NCBI GenBank assembly: GCA_029549705.1
Contig: JAKPIR010000059.1
Location: 1 to 9,018 of the forward strand
Origin: Pseudomonadota bacterium
GTDB lineage: Bacteria > Pseudomonadota > Gammaproteobacteria > Burkholderiales > Methylophilaceae
Direction: 5' to 3'
Length of the DNA stretch: 9,018 nucleotides
Every line of letters begins with the position of its first letter. The first letter of the stretch is position 1. A program made the position numbers and the translations under genes. Below the pieces are notes generated by a model that worked only from the letters and a program-made list of their open reading frames with translations, searched no databases and was not told the DNA's origin. Below, one piece after another: positions 1-7,416 of this stretch.

Positions 1-1
1 C

Positions 2-457
2 CATGCGGCACTTGAAGCGGAGTTTCAGCATTTACTTAAAGTAGAACGGCCAGAGGTGGTACGTGTGGTGTCGTGGGCAGCAAGTAACGGCGACCGTAGT
101 GAAAACGGGGATTATATCTATGGCAAAAGGCGCTTGCGGCAAATTGATAGCCGCCTGCGTTTTTTAATGCAACGCATGGATTTAGCAATTATTGTGGACC
201 CCGCCACACAAATCGGCTTAGAAAAAATCTTCTTTGGCGCATGGGTGACATTATTTTCACTTAAAAATGACACTGAACACCGCTATCGCATTGTTGGTAA
301 AGATGAACTTGCGCCAAGCAAAGGCTATATCAGCTGGGTTTCACCGCTCGCTAAAGCCATGCTCGGCAAAAGTGTGGGCGATGTCATCAGAGTCGCTACG
401 CCCGCAGGCGACGAAGAATACGAAGTCATCGATATTCAATACCAATTGCCCGTATAA
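2..457 (+). CDS. greB: Transcription elongation factor GreB (5'-truncated by window edge)
   Basis: GreB binds in the RNA polymerase secondary channel and stimulates cleavage of backtracked nascent RNA. The frame is open from position 2, so the true start lies outside the window; the GTG at 56 is an internal valine codon. The first visible residues (about 18, ending in ERPEV) match the end of the first coiled-coil helix. The coiled-coil tip motif GDRSENGDY follows, with the two acidic residues (Asp codon 92-94, Glu codon 101-103) that position the catalytic metal. The C-terminal FKBP-like domain contains FFGAWV, RIVGKDE, and a PAGDEEYEV segment near the end. Compared with E. coli GreB (158 aa), only about the first ten residues are missing, more if the protein has the N-terminal extension seen in some betaproteobacteria. 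GreB rather than GreA is favoured by the RRLRQIDSRLRFL and FFGAWV segments. earP starts 11 bp after its stop, suggesting co-transcription. Confidence 0.93.
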   Translation, partial: HAALEAEFQHLLKVERPEVVRVVSWAASNGDRSENGDYIYGKRRLRQIDSRLRFLMQRMDLAIIVDPATQIGLEKIFFGAWVTLFSLKNDTEHRYRIVGKDELAPSKGYISWVSPLAKAMLGKSVGDVIRVATPAGDEEYEVIDIQYQLPV

Positions 458-468
458 AACCAAACACC

Positions 469-1611
469 ATGCAAAATCGTACCGAGCAACGCTGGGATAT
501 TTTCTGCCGCATTGTCGATAATTTTGGTGATATTGGCGTTTGCTGGCGCCTCAGTCAGCAATTGGCGAATGCGCATCAGTTGCCCATTCGACTATTCATT
601 GATGACCCCGAAACCGCACAAAAAATCATTCCAGGCTACCAACCTGAACTTGGCCCGCAAACCATCAACCGTGTTGAAATTTGTAGCTGGCCGAATGCCA
701 GTGATGCTATCCAGCCCGCTGATGTCGTGCTTGAGACCTTTTCGTGTGGCATTCCGCAACCTTATTTAAGCATGATGCAGCCACACACTGCATGGGTAAA
801 TTTAGAATATTTATCGGCCGAAAAATGGATTGACGATTTTCATGCGCTGCCTTCGCCGCAAGCCAACGGCTTAATGCGCTATTTTTTCTTCCCTGGCTTT
901 ACTGAAACTACTGGTGGCTTAATTCGCGAACATGATATTGTGCTGCGCAATCAACACCTACCAAATGAAACGCCATTGCTAAGCACATTGCATCAAGCCA
1001 ACCTGCCTGAACATGCTTTAAAAATATCACTATTTGGCTACCCCAATGCGCCCATTCACGATTTTTTGCATATTTTGCAAAAAAGCCAGCAGGATAGCGT
1101 TGTTTACGTGCCCAACAGCAGCATTTTGCCGCAGGTGGCGCATTTTTTAGGCGTCACACAGACGAGCGTCAATGCTACGTATCAACGCGGAAAACTTCAC
1201 ATCAAAATATTGCCATTTTTAAGCCAAGACGATTACGACAGCTTATTAGCAAATTGCGACATCAATTTTGTGCGGGGCGAAGATAGCTGGGTTCGCGCTA
1301 TTTGGGCAGGAAAACCGTTTATTTGGCAGCCGTATTTTCAAAGTGAAAATACGCACATGGTCAAACTCAATGCATTTCTATCAAGGTTTTATGGTGATGG
1401 TGATTGCGATGAGGCTACAAAACAAGCCATTTTTGAATTAGATTGCGCTTGGGCGCAAGGCACCATCACTGCCGCGCTTTGGCAAAACTATATTCAGCAA
1501 CACACATTGATTCGCGCCTATACGCACGCACGCACGATGGCCTTGGCCGAGCAGCCAGACCTTGCTTCTAAGTTGGTGATTTATTTGCAAAAAATATGCG
1601 TTCAGGTATAA
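469..1611 (+). CDS. earP: EarP, elongation factor P arginine rhamnosyltransferase
   Basis: EarP (DUF2331) is a cytoplasmic GT-B-type inverting glycosyltransferase that moves rhamnose from dTDP-beta-L-rhamnose to Arg32 of EF-P. The protein has 380 aa, the usual family length. Seen in the sequence: the N-terminal signature VDNFGDIGVCWR at residues 16-27, with Asp17 and Asp21 (one of them likely the catalytic aspartate); DVVLETFSCGIP at 85-96; WVNLEYLSAEKW in the middle; and in the C-terminal domain the nucleotide-sugar motif FVRGEDSWVRA with Arg269, Glu271 and Asp272. The substrate pair is consistent, because the next gene is efp with arginine at position 32. ATG 469 is chosen because it follows greB by 11 bp and places the signature at the normal distance from the N terminus. 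No good Shine-Dalgarno is visible, so expression may depend on readthrough from greB. The last codons contain the efp promoter. Confidence 0.96.
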   Translation: MQNRTEQRWDIFCRIVDNFGDIGVCWRLSQQLANAHQLPIRLFIDDPETAQKIIPGYQPELGPQTINRVEICSWPNASDAIQPADVVLETFSCGIPQPYLSMMQPHTAWVNLEYLSAEKWIDDFHALPSPQANGLMRYFFFPGFTETTGGLIREHDIVLRNQHLPNETPLLSTLHQANLPEHALKISLFGYPNAPIHDFLHILQKSQQDSVVYVPNSSILPQVAHFLGVTQTSVNATYQRGKLHIKILPFLSQDDYDSLLANCDINFVRGEDSWVRAIWAGKPFIWQPYFQSENTHMVKLNAFLSRFYGDGDCDEATKQAIFELDCAWAQGTITAALWQNYIQQHTLIRAYTHARTMALAEQPDLASKLVIYLQKICVQV

Positions 1612-1612
1612 T
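1585..1612 (+). promoter_or_regulatory. Probable sigma-70 promoter of efp
   Basis: A TTGCAA hexamer (1585-1590, 4 of 6 consensus) lies 16 bp upstream of a perfect TATAAT (1607-1612). The -10 box physically includes the earP stop codon TAA at 1609-1611. Transcription would begin near 1619, giving a leader of about 50 nt before the efp ATG. An independent promoter makes sense because EF-P is needed in far larger amounts than its modifying enzyme. Predicted by eye only. Confidence 0.65.
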
Positions 1613-1668
1613 GCGCGGCTTTATTATTTAACCCTATTTTTAGTACTTTTTTATATCAAGGCAATCTC

Positions 1669-2229
1669 ATGAAAACAGCTCAAGAACTTCGCGCCGGCAA
1701 CGTTATTATGGTGGGCGATGTGCCATTAGTCGTGGTCAAGGCAGAATACAACAAATCTGGCCGTAGCACTGCTGTGGTAAAAATGAAATTTAAAAATTTG
1801 CTGACAGAAGCACCTAGCGAAAACATATACGGCGCGGGCGATAAATTTGATGTCATTGTGCTTAAGAAAAAAGAGGCGACCTACTCTTATTTTGCCGATC
1901 CAACTTATGTATTTATGGATGCCGACTACAACCAATACGATGTTGATGCTGAATTTATGGAAGACGTGCTTCCCTACCTAGAAGATGGCATGCCAGTGGA
2001 TATTCGTTTTTATAACGACAAGGCCATTTCAGTAGAATTGCCAACAACAGTGGTGCGTGAAATCACTTACACCGAACCGGCTGTCAAAGGCGATACTTCT
2101 GGCAAGGTAATGAAACCTGCAAAAATCGCGACAGGCCATGAAATTTCTGTGCCTTTATTTTGCGCGCAAGGCGACAAAATTGAGATCGACACACGTACAG
2201 GTGAATATAGAAACCGTGTAATGAAATAA
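1669..2229 (+). CDS. efp: Elongation factor P (EF-P), Arg32 type
   Basis: EF-P binds between the P and E sites of ribosomes stalled on polyproline stretches and promotes peptide bond formation. The protein has 186 aa, the standard length for three beta-barrel domains: a KOW-like domain I (about 1-65), OB domain II (66-128) and OB domain III (129-186, ending in the conserved GDKIEIDTRTGEY region). The tip loop of domain I reads NKSGRSTAVVK, placing Arg32 (codon 1762-1764) where E. coli has the lysine modified by EpmA/EpmB. Arginine is the residue rhamnosylated by EarP, which is encoded just upstream. An AAGG Shine-Dalgarno at 1658-1661 lies 7 nt before the ATG. The gene has its own promoter overlapping the end of earP and a strong terminator, so it can be made as a single-gene transcript. 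Confidence 0.98.
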   Translation: MKTAQELRAGNVIMVGDVPLVVVKAEYNKSGRSTAVVKMKFKNLLTEAPSENIYGAGDKFDVIVLKKKEATYSYFADPTYVFMDADYNQYDVDAEFMEDVLPYLEDGMPVDIRFYNDKAISVELPTTVVREITYTEPAVKGDTSGKVMKPAKIATGHEISVPLFCAQGDKIEIDTRTGEYRNRVMK

Positions 2230-2253
2230 TAAAATCATTTGTTTCATCAAATT

Positions 2254-2279
2254 AAGGGGGCAATTTGCTCCCTTTTTTT
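2254..2279 (+). terminator. Rho-independent terminator of efp
   Basis: Positions 2254-2261 pair with 2267-2274 in an 8-bp stem (one G-T wobble at 2259/2269) around the 5-nt loop AATTT. The stem runs into a T7 tract at 2273-2279. It starts 24 bp after the efp stop codon, so it separates efp from rpiA. Confidence 0.9.
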
Positions 2280-2322
2280 ATATCCATGTTTTTTGTATAC
2301 AAGTCATTAAAATTCGCGCTAC

Positions 2323-2328
2323 TATACT
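2323..2328 (+). promoter_or_regulatory. Possible -10 element of the rpiA promoter
   Basis: TATACT (5 of 6 to the -10 consensus) lies 35 bp upstream of the rpiA ATG and downstream of the efp terminator, where a promoter is expected. No good -35 box sits at 16-18 bp; the nearest TTG-type hexamer (TTGTAT, 2293-2298) is 24 bp away. The call is therefore weak. Confidence 0.35.
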
Positions 2329-2363
2329 CATGCATCGCTACAATTCACACGCTGGAGGTTGAT

Positions 2364-3041
2364 ATGAACGATAAGCAATTGGTTGCGCTAGAAGCGGCAA
2401 AATTTGTAAAAAATGGCATGCTGGTAGGCTTAGGTACTGGTTCTACTGCTAATTATTTTATTGACGAGTTGGCACGCCTGCAACGTGAAAATGGTCTTAG
2501 CATCACTACCGTTGCCAGTTCCACCATCAGCGCCCAACGTGCACAATCGCTTGGTTTGCCCATTGTTGCCTTAGAGCATATTGCCAGTATTGATCTCTAT
2601 GTGGATGGCGCGGATGAAATTGCCCCTGATATGACTTTACTCAAAGGCCGAGGCAGTGATTTAGTCAAAGAGAAATTACTCGCTAAAGCGGCCACGCAGT
2701 TTATTGCGGTGGCGGATGAAAGCAAGTTGGTGAACCGCATCGGCCAGAACTTTGTGATTCCGATTGAAGTCATTCCATTTGCGTGGCAACTCACCAAAAA
2801 AAGCCTTGAAGATGCAGGTGGCGTTGGTCATTTGCGCCCCAATGCTGCAAAAGATGGCTTCTGGATTACCTCGCACGGCAGTTACGTACTCGATTTAACC
2901 TTTGATGCAGACTTTAGCGCTAACGCCTTGAATGAACTCATTAACAATACCCCCGGCGTAGTTGAACACGGCATTTTTTATGGGCTGACAGATGCCATAC
3001 TCATTGCAGCCAATGGCAAGGTAGAGGCGCGCTGGGCTTAA
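2364..3041 (+). CDS. rpiA: Ribose-5-phosphate isomerase A
   Basis: RpiA interconverts ribose 5-phosphate and ribulose 5-phosphate in the non-oxidative pentose phosphate pathway. In a methylotroph it would also help regenerate the formaldehyde acceptor of the ribulose monophosphate cycle (inference). The 225-aa protein is close in length to E. coli RpiA (219 aa) and keeps its numbering at the active site. The phosphate-binding motif GLGTGSTA is at 22-29, Asp81 and Asp84 are in DGADE, Lys94 is in LKGRG, and Glu103 is in KEK. ATG 2364 is chosen over an upstream in-frame ATG at 2265 because GGAGG at 2354-2358 lies 5 nt before it. Moreover, 2265 falls inside the efp terminator and would add 33 non-family residues. 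The segment KGRGSDLVKEK differs slightly from the common KGGGAALTREK. mltF follows after 62 bp with no terminator between. Confidence 0.97.
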   Translation: MNDKQLVALEAAKFVKNGMLVGLGTGSTANYFIDELARLQRENGLSITTVASSTISAQRAQSLGLPIVALEHIASIDLYVDGADEIAPDMTLLKGRGSDLVKEKLLAKAATQFIAVADESKLVNRIGQNFVIPIEVIPFAWQLTKKSLEDAGGVGHLRPNAAKDGFWITSHGSYVLDLTFDADFSANALNELINNTPGVVEHGIFYGLTDAILIAANGKVEARWA

Positions 3042-3103
3042 TGCACTCGCAGACTTTATGTTGCGGCGATATGTTGTGTCGATAATGCAAAAGACCAAAC
3101 AAC

Positions 3104-4531
3104 ATGCGTAAGCTACTTATTTTACTGCTCATTTTGCTGGCAGCTGCATGTACGCGAACGGACGAACGTATACCCCCTACTGCACACACTGAAACCCTTG
3201 ATGCCAACACCTTAGTTTTTGTCACCCATAATGGTCCAACAACTTATTATTACAATGGCGATAACGAACTCGCTGGCCTTGAGTACGACTTAGCGACCTT
3301 ATTTGTTAAAGATTTTGCACCTGAATACCAACTGAAATTTTTAGTGGTGAATAGTGTAAGTGATGTCATTCCCTCACTATTAAAAGGCCGCGCGCACATT
3401 GCGGCGGCCAATTTATCCATTACGCGTTTGCGGCAAGAACTGGTGCAGTTTTCTACGCCTTACCAAGAAACGCAGCAACAGCTTGTTTGCTTCAATGATG
3501 ACAAGACCAAGCGCAGTCTTCCCATCAAAGTAAAAGCCTTGAGTGAAGCTCTAGTGGGCAAAAAAATGGCGGTACCACTTGGCACAAGTTTTGAAGAACG
3601 GCTGAATCAGCTCCAAAAAACTCAGCCAACATTGCACTGGAAAGCGCTGCCCAATACCAGCTCAGAGCTCCTTTTAAGCGAGGTTGCCAATGGCACGCTG
3701 GACTACACCGTGGCAGACAGCCATTTGGTGTCCATTATGCAGAACTATTATCCTAATTTGGCGGTGGCCAGCGCATTGGGGGAACCTGACAAACTCGCCT
3801 GGGCGTTATCAAAACAAGCCGACCCGGCATTAGTTAAAAAAGTAAATGCCTTTTTTGCCAAAATTAAAAAAGACGGCACCTTGCAGCACCTGATTGACCG
3901 CTATTATGGCCACTCAGAGCGCCTAAACACAGAAGACGTCACCGTGTTTCTTGAACGTAGCCAAAGCCTATTGCCCAACTATGCGGCACTCTTTAAACAA
4001 GCACAGGAGCAAACCGGCCTTGATTGGCGCTTAATTGCTGCGGTGAGCTATCGCGAGTCGCACTGGGACCCCTTAAACACCTCTCCCACCGGCGTGCGGG
4101 GTATGATGATGCTCACCGAAAACACCGCAAAACTCATGGGCGTGACGGATAGGCTAGACCCCGTACAAAGTATTCCTGCCGGGGCGAAATATATTGTCAA
4201 AATGATAGAAACCATTCCAGATAGCGTGCCTGAACCAGACCGCACTTATTTGGCGCTGGCAGCCTACAATATTGGCTACGCCCATTTGCAAGATGCAAGA
4301 ACCCTCGCAAAACGCCTAAAACTCAATCCAGACCGCTGGTCTGATGTTAAAAAAACCTTGCTCATGTTACGCCAGCCCGATTATTACACCACGTTAAAAT
4401 ATGGTTACGCAAACGGTAGCGCCCCTGTTATTTTTGTAGAGTCCGTGCGTAGTTACCAAAATATTTTGGAATATCACCAGCCCAGCCACCCAGAAAATGA
4501 GGCATCAAACGTCGCCCAGTTAGGTAATTAA
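3104..4531 (+). CDS. mltF: Membrane-bound lytic murein transglycosylase F, lipoprotein form
   Basis: MltF cleaves the beta-1,4 bond between MurNAc and GlcNAc in peptidoglycan, leaving 1,6-anhydromuropeptides. The protein has 475 aa (E. coli MltF 518). The N terminus MRKLLILLLILLAAAC is a lipoprotein-type signal with Cys16 as the probable lipidated residue; Thr follows it, not the Asp that retains lipoproteins in the inner membrane. Residues about 33-275 form a solute-binding protein family 3 domain, which in Pseudomonas MltF is the muropeptide-sensing regulatory module. Residues about 290-450 are the lysozyme-like SLT domain: the catalytic Glu318 sits in YRESHWDP, followed by GVRGMMMLT at 330-338 and ALAAYNIGYAHL starting at 384. 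No strong Shine-Dalgarno is visible before ATG 3104, but the start fits the signal peptide exactly. It may be co-transcribed with rpiA, with no functional link apparent. Confidence 0.95.
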   Translation: MRKLLILLLILLAAACTRTDERIPPTAHTETLDANTLVFVTHNGPTTYYYNGDNELAGLEYDLATLFVKDFAPEYQLKFLVVNSVSDVIPSLLKGRAHIAAANLSITRLRQELVQFSTPYQETQQQLVCFNDDKTKRSLPIKVKALSEALVGKKMAVPLGTSFEERLNQLQKTQPTLHWKALPNTSSELLLSEVANGTLDYTVADSHLVSIMQNYYPNLAVASALGEPDKLAWALSKQADPALVKKVNAFFAKIKKDGTLQHLIDRYYGHSERLNTEDVTVFLERSQSLLPNYAALFKQAQEQTGLDWRLIAAVSYRESHWDPLNTSPTGVRGMMMLTENTAKLMGVTDRLDPVQSIPAGAKYIVKMIETIPDSVPEPDRTYLALAAYNIGYAHLQDARTLAKRLKLNPDRWSDVKKTLLMLRQPDYYTTLKYGYANGSAPVIFVESVRSYQNILEYHQPSHPENEASNVAQLGN

Positions 4532-4574
4532 CAAGTGTCTTAAATCACTTTATCAGCTTTTTAAAAGTCCCGAG

Positions 4575-4622
4575 AAAAAAATAATGCCCTGAGAGCCTTT
4601 ATTTATAAGGCTCTCAGGGCAT
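4575..4622 (-). terminator. Strong hairpin terminator of serS in the convergent mltF/serS spacer
   Basis: Positions 4584-4599 pair perfectly with 4607-4622 in a 16-bp stem around the loop TATTTAT. On the minus strand the stem is followed by T-rich sequence (complement of 4575-4583), making a classical intrinsic terminator 28 bp past the serS stop. On the plus strand only CGAAAAAGG follows, so for mltF it would be a hairpin without a U-tract. Confidence 0.9.
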
Positions 4623-4649
4623 CGAAAAAGGTTGGATGTAAATTAAGGC

Positions 4650-5927
4650 TTAAATTGGCTTTATTTGATCAAGATTATTCATGTACGGACGCAGCACTTT
4701 AGGCACGGTCACGCTGCCATCCGCATTCTGATAATTCTCCAGCACAGCTACCAATGTGCGCCCCACTGCCAAACCGGAACCGTTCAAGGTATGCACAAGT
4801 TCTGGCTTGCCCTGTTCATTTCTAAAACGTGCCTGCAAACGGCGCGCTTGAAACGCCTCACAATTGCTGACGGAAGAAATTTCACGATAGGTATTTTGCG
4901 CGGGCAACCAGACTTCTAAGTCATATGTTTTAGCCGCACCAAAACCCATATCGCCTGTACACAATGAAACTACGCGGTAAGGCAACTCAAGTGCTTTTAA
5001 AATATTTTCCGCATGCCCCACCATTTCTTCAAGCGCTTCGTAGCTTTTGCTTGGGTGTACAATTTGCACCATCTCGACTTTATCAAATTGGTGCTGGCGT
5101 ATCATGCCTTTGGTGTCGCGCCCATAACTGCCCGCCTCGCTTCTAAAGCATGGCGTATGTGCGGTCAGTTTAATCGGCAAACTTTCTAACGGCACAATTT
5201 CATCGCGCACGGTGTTAGTGAGCGTGACTTCTGAAGTTGGGATTAAATAAAGTTTGCTGTCGTTGTGCTGAACGCTAAATAAATCTTCTTCAAACTTAGG
5301 TAATTGCCCTGTACCCTTGAGCGTTTCTGCGTTCACTAAATAAGGTGTATAGCATTCGGTATAACCATGCTTTTCCGTCTGCGTGTCCAGCATAAACTGC
5401 GCTAATGCACGGTGTAATTTCGCCACTTGGCCACGCATCAGCGTAAAGCGTGCGCCAGAAAGCTTGGCACCTGTGTCAAAATCTAAGCCCAGTGGCATAC
5501 CCACATCGGTGTGGTCTTTAATTTCAAAATCAAAGTTTCGTGGTGTGCCCACTTTGCGCACTTCCACGTTATCGGCTTCTGATTTGCCTTGTGGCACAGT
5601 GCTGTGCTGCAAATTCGGTACATTCAACAACAGGTTTTGTAACTCTGCCTGTAGTTCGCTCAAGCGCGCTTCATCAGCTTTGAGTTGGTCTCCCAAACCT
5701 GCGACTTCGGCCATAATCGCACTGACATCCTCGCCTTTGGCTTTTGCCATGCCAATTTGTTTAGAGGCATTATTGCGTTTAGCTTGCAGGTCCTGCGTAC
5801 GCGTTTGCACGGTTTTACGTTCTTGTTCTAACGCGCTAAAGGCTTTTGATGGAAAATCAAACCCTCGGCTTTTTAAGTGGCTGACTACACCCTCTAAATC
5901 ATTTCTTAATGCTTGTATATCTAACAT
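4650..5927 (-). CDS. serS: Seryl-tRNA synthetase
   Basis: SerS is a class II aminoacyl-tRNA synthetase that charges tRNA-Ser and tRNA-Sec with serine. The protein has 425 aa, the usual bacterial length. Its N-terminal domain (about 1-110) is the long antiparallel coiled-coil arm that grips the variable arm of tRNA-Ser. The catalytic core carries the serine-contacting TSEV segment at 231-234, motif 2 FRSEAGSYGRDTKG at 261-274 with Arg262 and Glu264, and motif 3 NGSGLAVGRTLVAVLEN at 382-398 with Arg390. ATG 5925-5927 begins the family-typical MLDIQALRND and is preceded by an AGGA Shine-Dalgarno (complement of 5934-5937) at 6 nt. rarA lies upstream on the same strand, 169 bp away, the common proteobacterial order. 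The spacer holds its likely own promoter, and a strong hairpin terminator follows the gene. Confidence 0.98.
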   Translation of the reverse strand: MLDIQALRNDLEGVVSHLKSRGFDFPSKAFSALEQERKTVQTRTQDLQAKRNNASKQIGMAKAKGEDVSAIMAEVAGLGDQLKADEARLSELQAELQNLLLNVPNLQHSTVPQGKSEADNVEVRKVGTPRNFDFEIKDHTDVGMPLGLDFDTGAKLSGARFTLMRGQVAKLHRALAQFMLDTQTEKHGYTECYTPYLVNAETLKGTGQLPKFEEDLFSVQHNDSKLYLIPTSEVTLTNTVRDEIVPLESLPIKLTAHTPCFRSEAGSYGRDTKGMIRQHQFDKVEMVQIVHPSKSYEALEEMVGHAENILKALELPYRVVSLCTGDMGFGAAKTYDLEVWLPAQNTYREISSVSNCEAFQARRLQARFRNEQGKPELVHTLNGSGLAVGRTLVAVLENYQNADGSVTVPKVLRPYMNNLDQIKPI

Positions 5928-5951
5928 AAGTATTCCTAAAATTTTTTTCTT

Positions 5952-6093
5952 AGCCGCAGATAAACGCTAATTAACACAGATTTATTTCAAAACTTATCAT
6001 TGAATTTATAGCGCATTAAATTTATAGCGTAAATGTAAAAGAGGCAAAATTTAGATTTATTTTATCTATATGAATTCGCGTTTATCTGCGACT
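5952..6093. repeat. 142-bp element with 21-bp inverted ends between rarA and serS
   Basis: The left end (5952-5972, AGCCGCAGATAAACGCTAATT) and the reverse complement of the right end (6073-6093) match at 19 of 21 positions, and similarity continues weakly inward. The interior is very AT-rich and contains two 11-bp direct repeats AATTTATAGCG (6003-6013 and 6019-6029) and two copies of AGATTTATTT (5978-5987 and 6053-6062). It has no open frame of note. The arrangement looks like a small non-autonomous palindromic or MITE/REP-type repeat. The GCAGATAAACGC core resembles dispersed intergenic repeats I recall from other proteobacterial genomes, which is memory, not a search result. The right end stops 3 bp short of the rarA stop codon. 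Confidence 0.6.
6005..6033 (-). promoter_or_regulatory. Candidate promoter of serS
   Basis: On the minus strand, TTTACG (complement of 6028-6033, 4 of 6) and TATAAA (complement of 6005-6010, 5 of 6) are separated by exactly 17 bp. The start site would be near 5998, giving a leader of about 70 nt. The whole promoter lies inside the inverted-repeat element. A second TATAAA sits 16 bp upstream in the spacer because of the internal direct repeat. Confidence 0.45.
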
Positions 6094-6096
6094 CCA

Positions 6097-7416
6097 TTAC
6101 TTTTTCGCTTTTTTATCCAGCTCTTTTAAATGCTGCAGCTTTTCCGTAATTTTACCCTCAAGCCCGCGTGGTGTGGGATTATAAAATTGTGGCACTTTGT
6201 TTTGCTGTACTAATTCATCAGGGAAATACTCCTCACCCGCCGCATAGGCTTCGGGTTCATGGTGCGCATAGCGGTACTCTTTGCCATAATCTAACGCTTT
6301 CATTAGCTTAGTCGGCGCATTTCTTAAATGTAGCGGTACAGGACGCGATTTATCTTGGCCGACAAAGGCTTTGGCCTGATTATACGCGTTATAGGCGGCG
6401 TTACTTTTAGGCGCCACAGCTAAATAAATCACTGCGTTCGACAGCGCCAATTCCCCCTCTGGCGAACCAAGACGTTCGTAAATCTGGCAAGCTACCAGCG
6501 CTATCCCCTGCGCGCGCGGGTCTGCCAGACCAATGTCCTCAATCGCCATACGCACAATGCGCCGGCCTAAATAGAGTGGGTCTGCGCCCCCATCAATCAT
6601 GCGCAAAAACCAATAAAGTGCAGCATCTGGATTTGAGCCACGTACAGATTTATGCAAAGCTGAGATTTGGTCGTAAAACGCTTCGCCACCTTTATCAAAG
6701 CGGCGCAGTTTTTCTGCCATAGTCGTTTGCAAAAAGGCTTCATCAATTTCAGTAATGCCTGCACTAGTAGCAGCATTAAATAAACTTTCAGCAAAATTGA
6801 TCAAGCGTCTGGCATCACCGTCAGCGTAGGCTATCACCTGTTCTTTAACCTCAGGCGAAAAATGCGTATTTTCTGCCACCAGTGCGCGAGCGCGCTCTAA
6901 CAGTAAAGCCAGTTCCGTCTCCGCAAGCGCATGAAGTACAAACACCTGCGCACGGCTGAGTAGCGCACTATTGACTTCAAACGAAGGGTTTTCAGTGGTT
7001 GCGCCAATAAACGTAATGAGACCGCTTTCAACAAAGGGTAAGAATGCGTCCTGCTGGCCTTTATTAAAGCGATGCACCTCATCCACAAAAAGAATCGTTT
7101 TGCGGCCATGTTGCTGCAAGATGAGTTCAGCTCGCTCTACCGCTTCACGAATATCTTTAATGCCAGATAGCACGGCTGAAATCGGGATAAATTCAGCATC
7201 TGCCGTATTGGCAATCAGCCTAGCCAATGTGGTTTTACCCACGCCTGGCGGCCCCCACAAAATCATAGAAGGCAATTTTCCCGATTGAAATGCTAGTTTT
7301 AAAGGTTTATTTTCACCCAGCAGATGCGATTGCCCCACCACTTCTTCTAAAGTTTTGGGGCGTAAAATTTCTGCTAAAGGTGCCTGCGGGGTGTTAGGTT
7401 GAAATAAATCGCTCAA
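6097..7416 (-). CDS. rarA: Replication-associated recombination protein A (RarA/MgsA), AAA+ ATPase
   Basis: RarA is the bacterial relative of eukaryotic Mgs1/WRNIP1 and acts at stalled replication forks, interacting with SSB and unwinding duplex ends. The protein has 439 aa (E. coli 447) and is collinear with it. Seen: Walker A GPPGVGKT at 55-62, Walker B LFVDEVHRF at 109-117, sensor 1 GATTEN at 138-143, the arginine-finger segment NSALLSRA around 149-156, and DGDARR at 199-204. The C-terminal tetramerisation domain includes SALHKSVRGS, LRNAPTKLMK and YRYAHHE. The start is TTG at 7414-7416: the frame closes with a stop at 7438-7440 and there is no ATG between, so TTG (or the adjacent ATT) must be used. 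No clear Shine-Dalgarno is visible. serS is next downstream. In many gammaproteobacteria lolA precedes rarA; here a FecR-domain gene does. Confidence 0.96.
   Translation of the reverse strand: MSDLFQPNTPQAPLAEILRPKTLEEVVGQSHLLGENKPLKLAFQSGKLPSMILWGPPGVGKTTLARLIANTADAEFIPISAVLSGIKDIREAVERAELILQQHGRKTILFVDEVHRFNKGQQDAFLPFVESGLITFIGATTENPSFEVNSALLSRAQVFVLHALAETELALLLERARALVAENTHFSPEVKEQVIAYADGDARRLINFAESLFNAATSAGITEIDEAFLQTTMAEKLRRFDKGGEAFYDQISALHKSVRGSNPDAALYWFLRMIDGGADPLYLGRRIVRMAIEDIGLADPRAQGIALVACQIYERLGSPEGELALSNAVIYLAVAPKSNAAYNAYNQAKAFVGQDKSRPVPLHLRNAPTKLMKALDYGKEYRYAHHEPEAYAAGEEYFPDELVQQNKVPQFYNPTPRGLEGKITEKLQHLKELDKKAKK

Noticed and set aside
2265..2363. 33-residue N-terminal extension of rpiA from ATG 2265
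   Set aside because: It begins inside the efp terminator hairpin, has no Shine-Dalgarno, adds residues absent from the family, and ATG 2364 has a GGAGG at good spacing.
2643..2675. RpiA KGRGSDLVKEK as an altered active site
   Set aside because: The catalytic Lys94 and Glu103 and the Asp81/Asp84 pair are all kept; the change next to Lys94 is more likely lineage variation than loss of function.
3042..3103. Possible promoter (TTGCGG ... GATAAT) before mltF
   Set aside because: The spacer is only 14 bp and the -35 is poor; readthrough from rpiA is an equally good explanation.
5383..5970. 195-codon plus-strand open frame antisense to serS
   Set aside because: It is a Ser/Cys-rich shadow of a strongly conserved gene, with no domain or ribosome-binding site.
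6971..7288. 105-codon plus-strand open frame antisense to rarA
   Set aside because: It overlaps the conserved Walker A to sensor 1 region of rarA and is explained by that gene's codon use.
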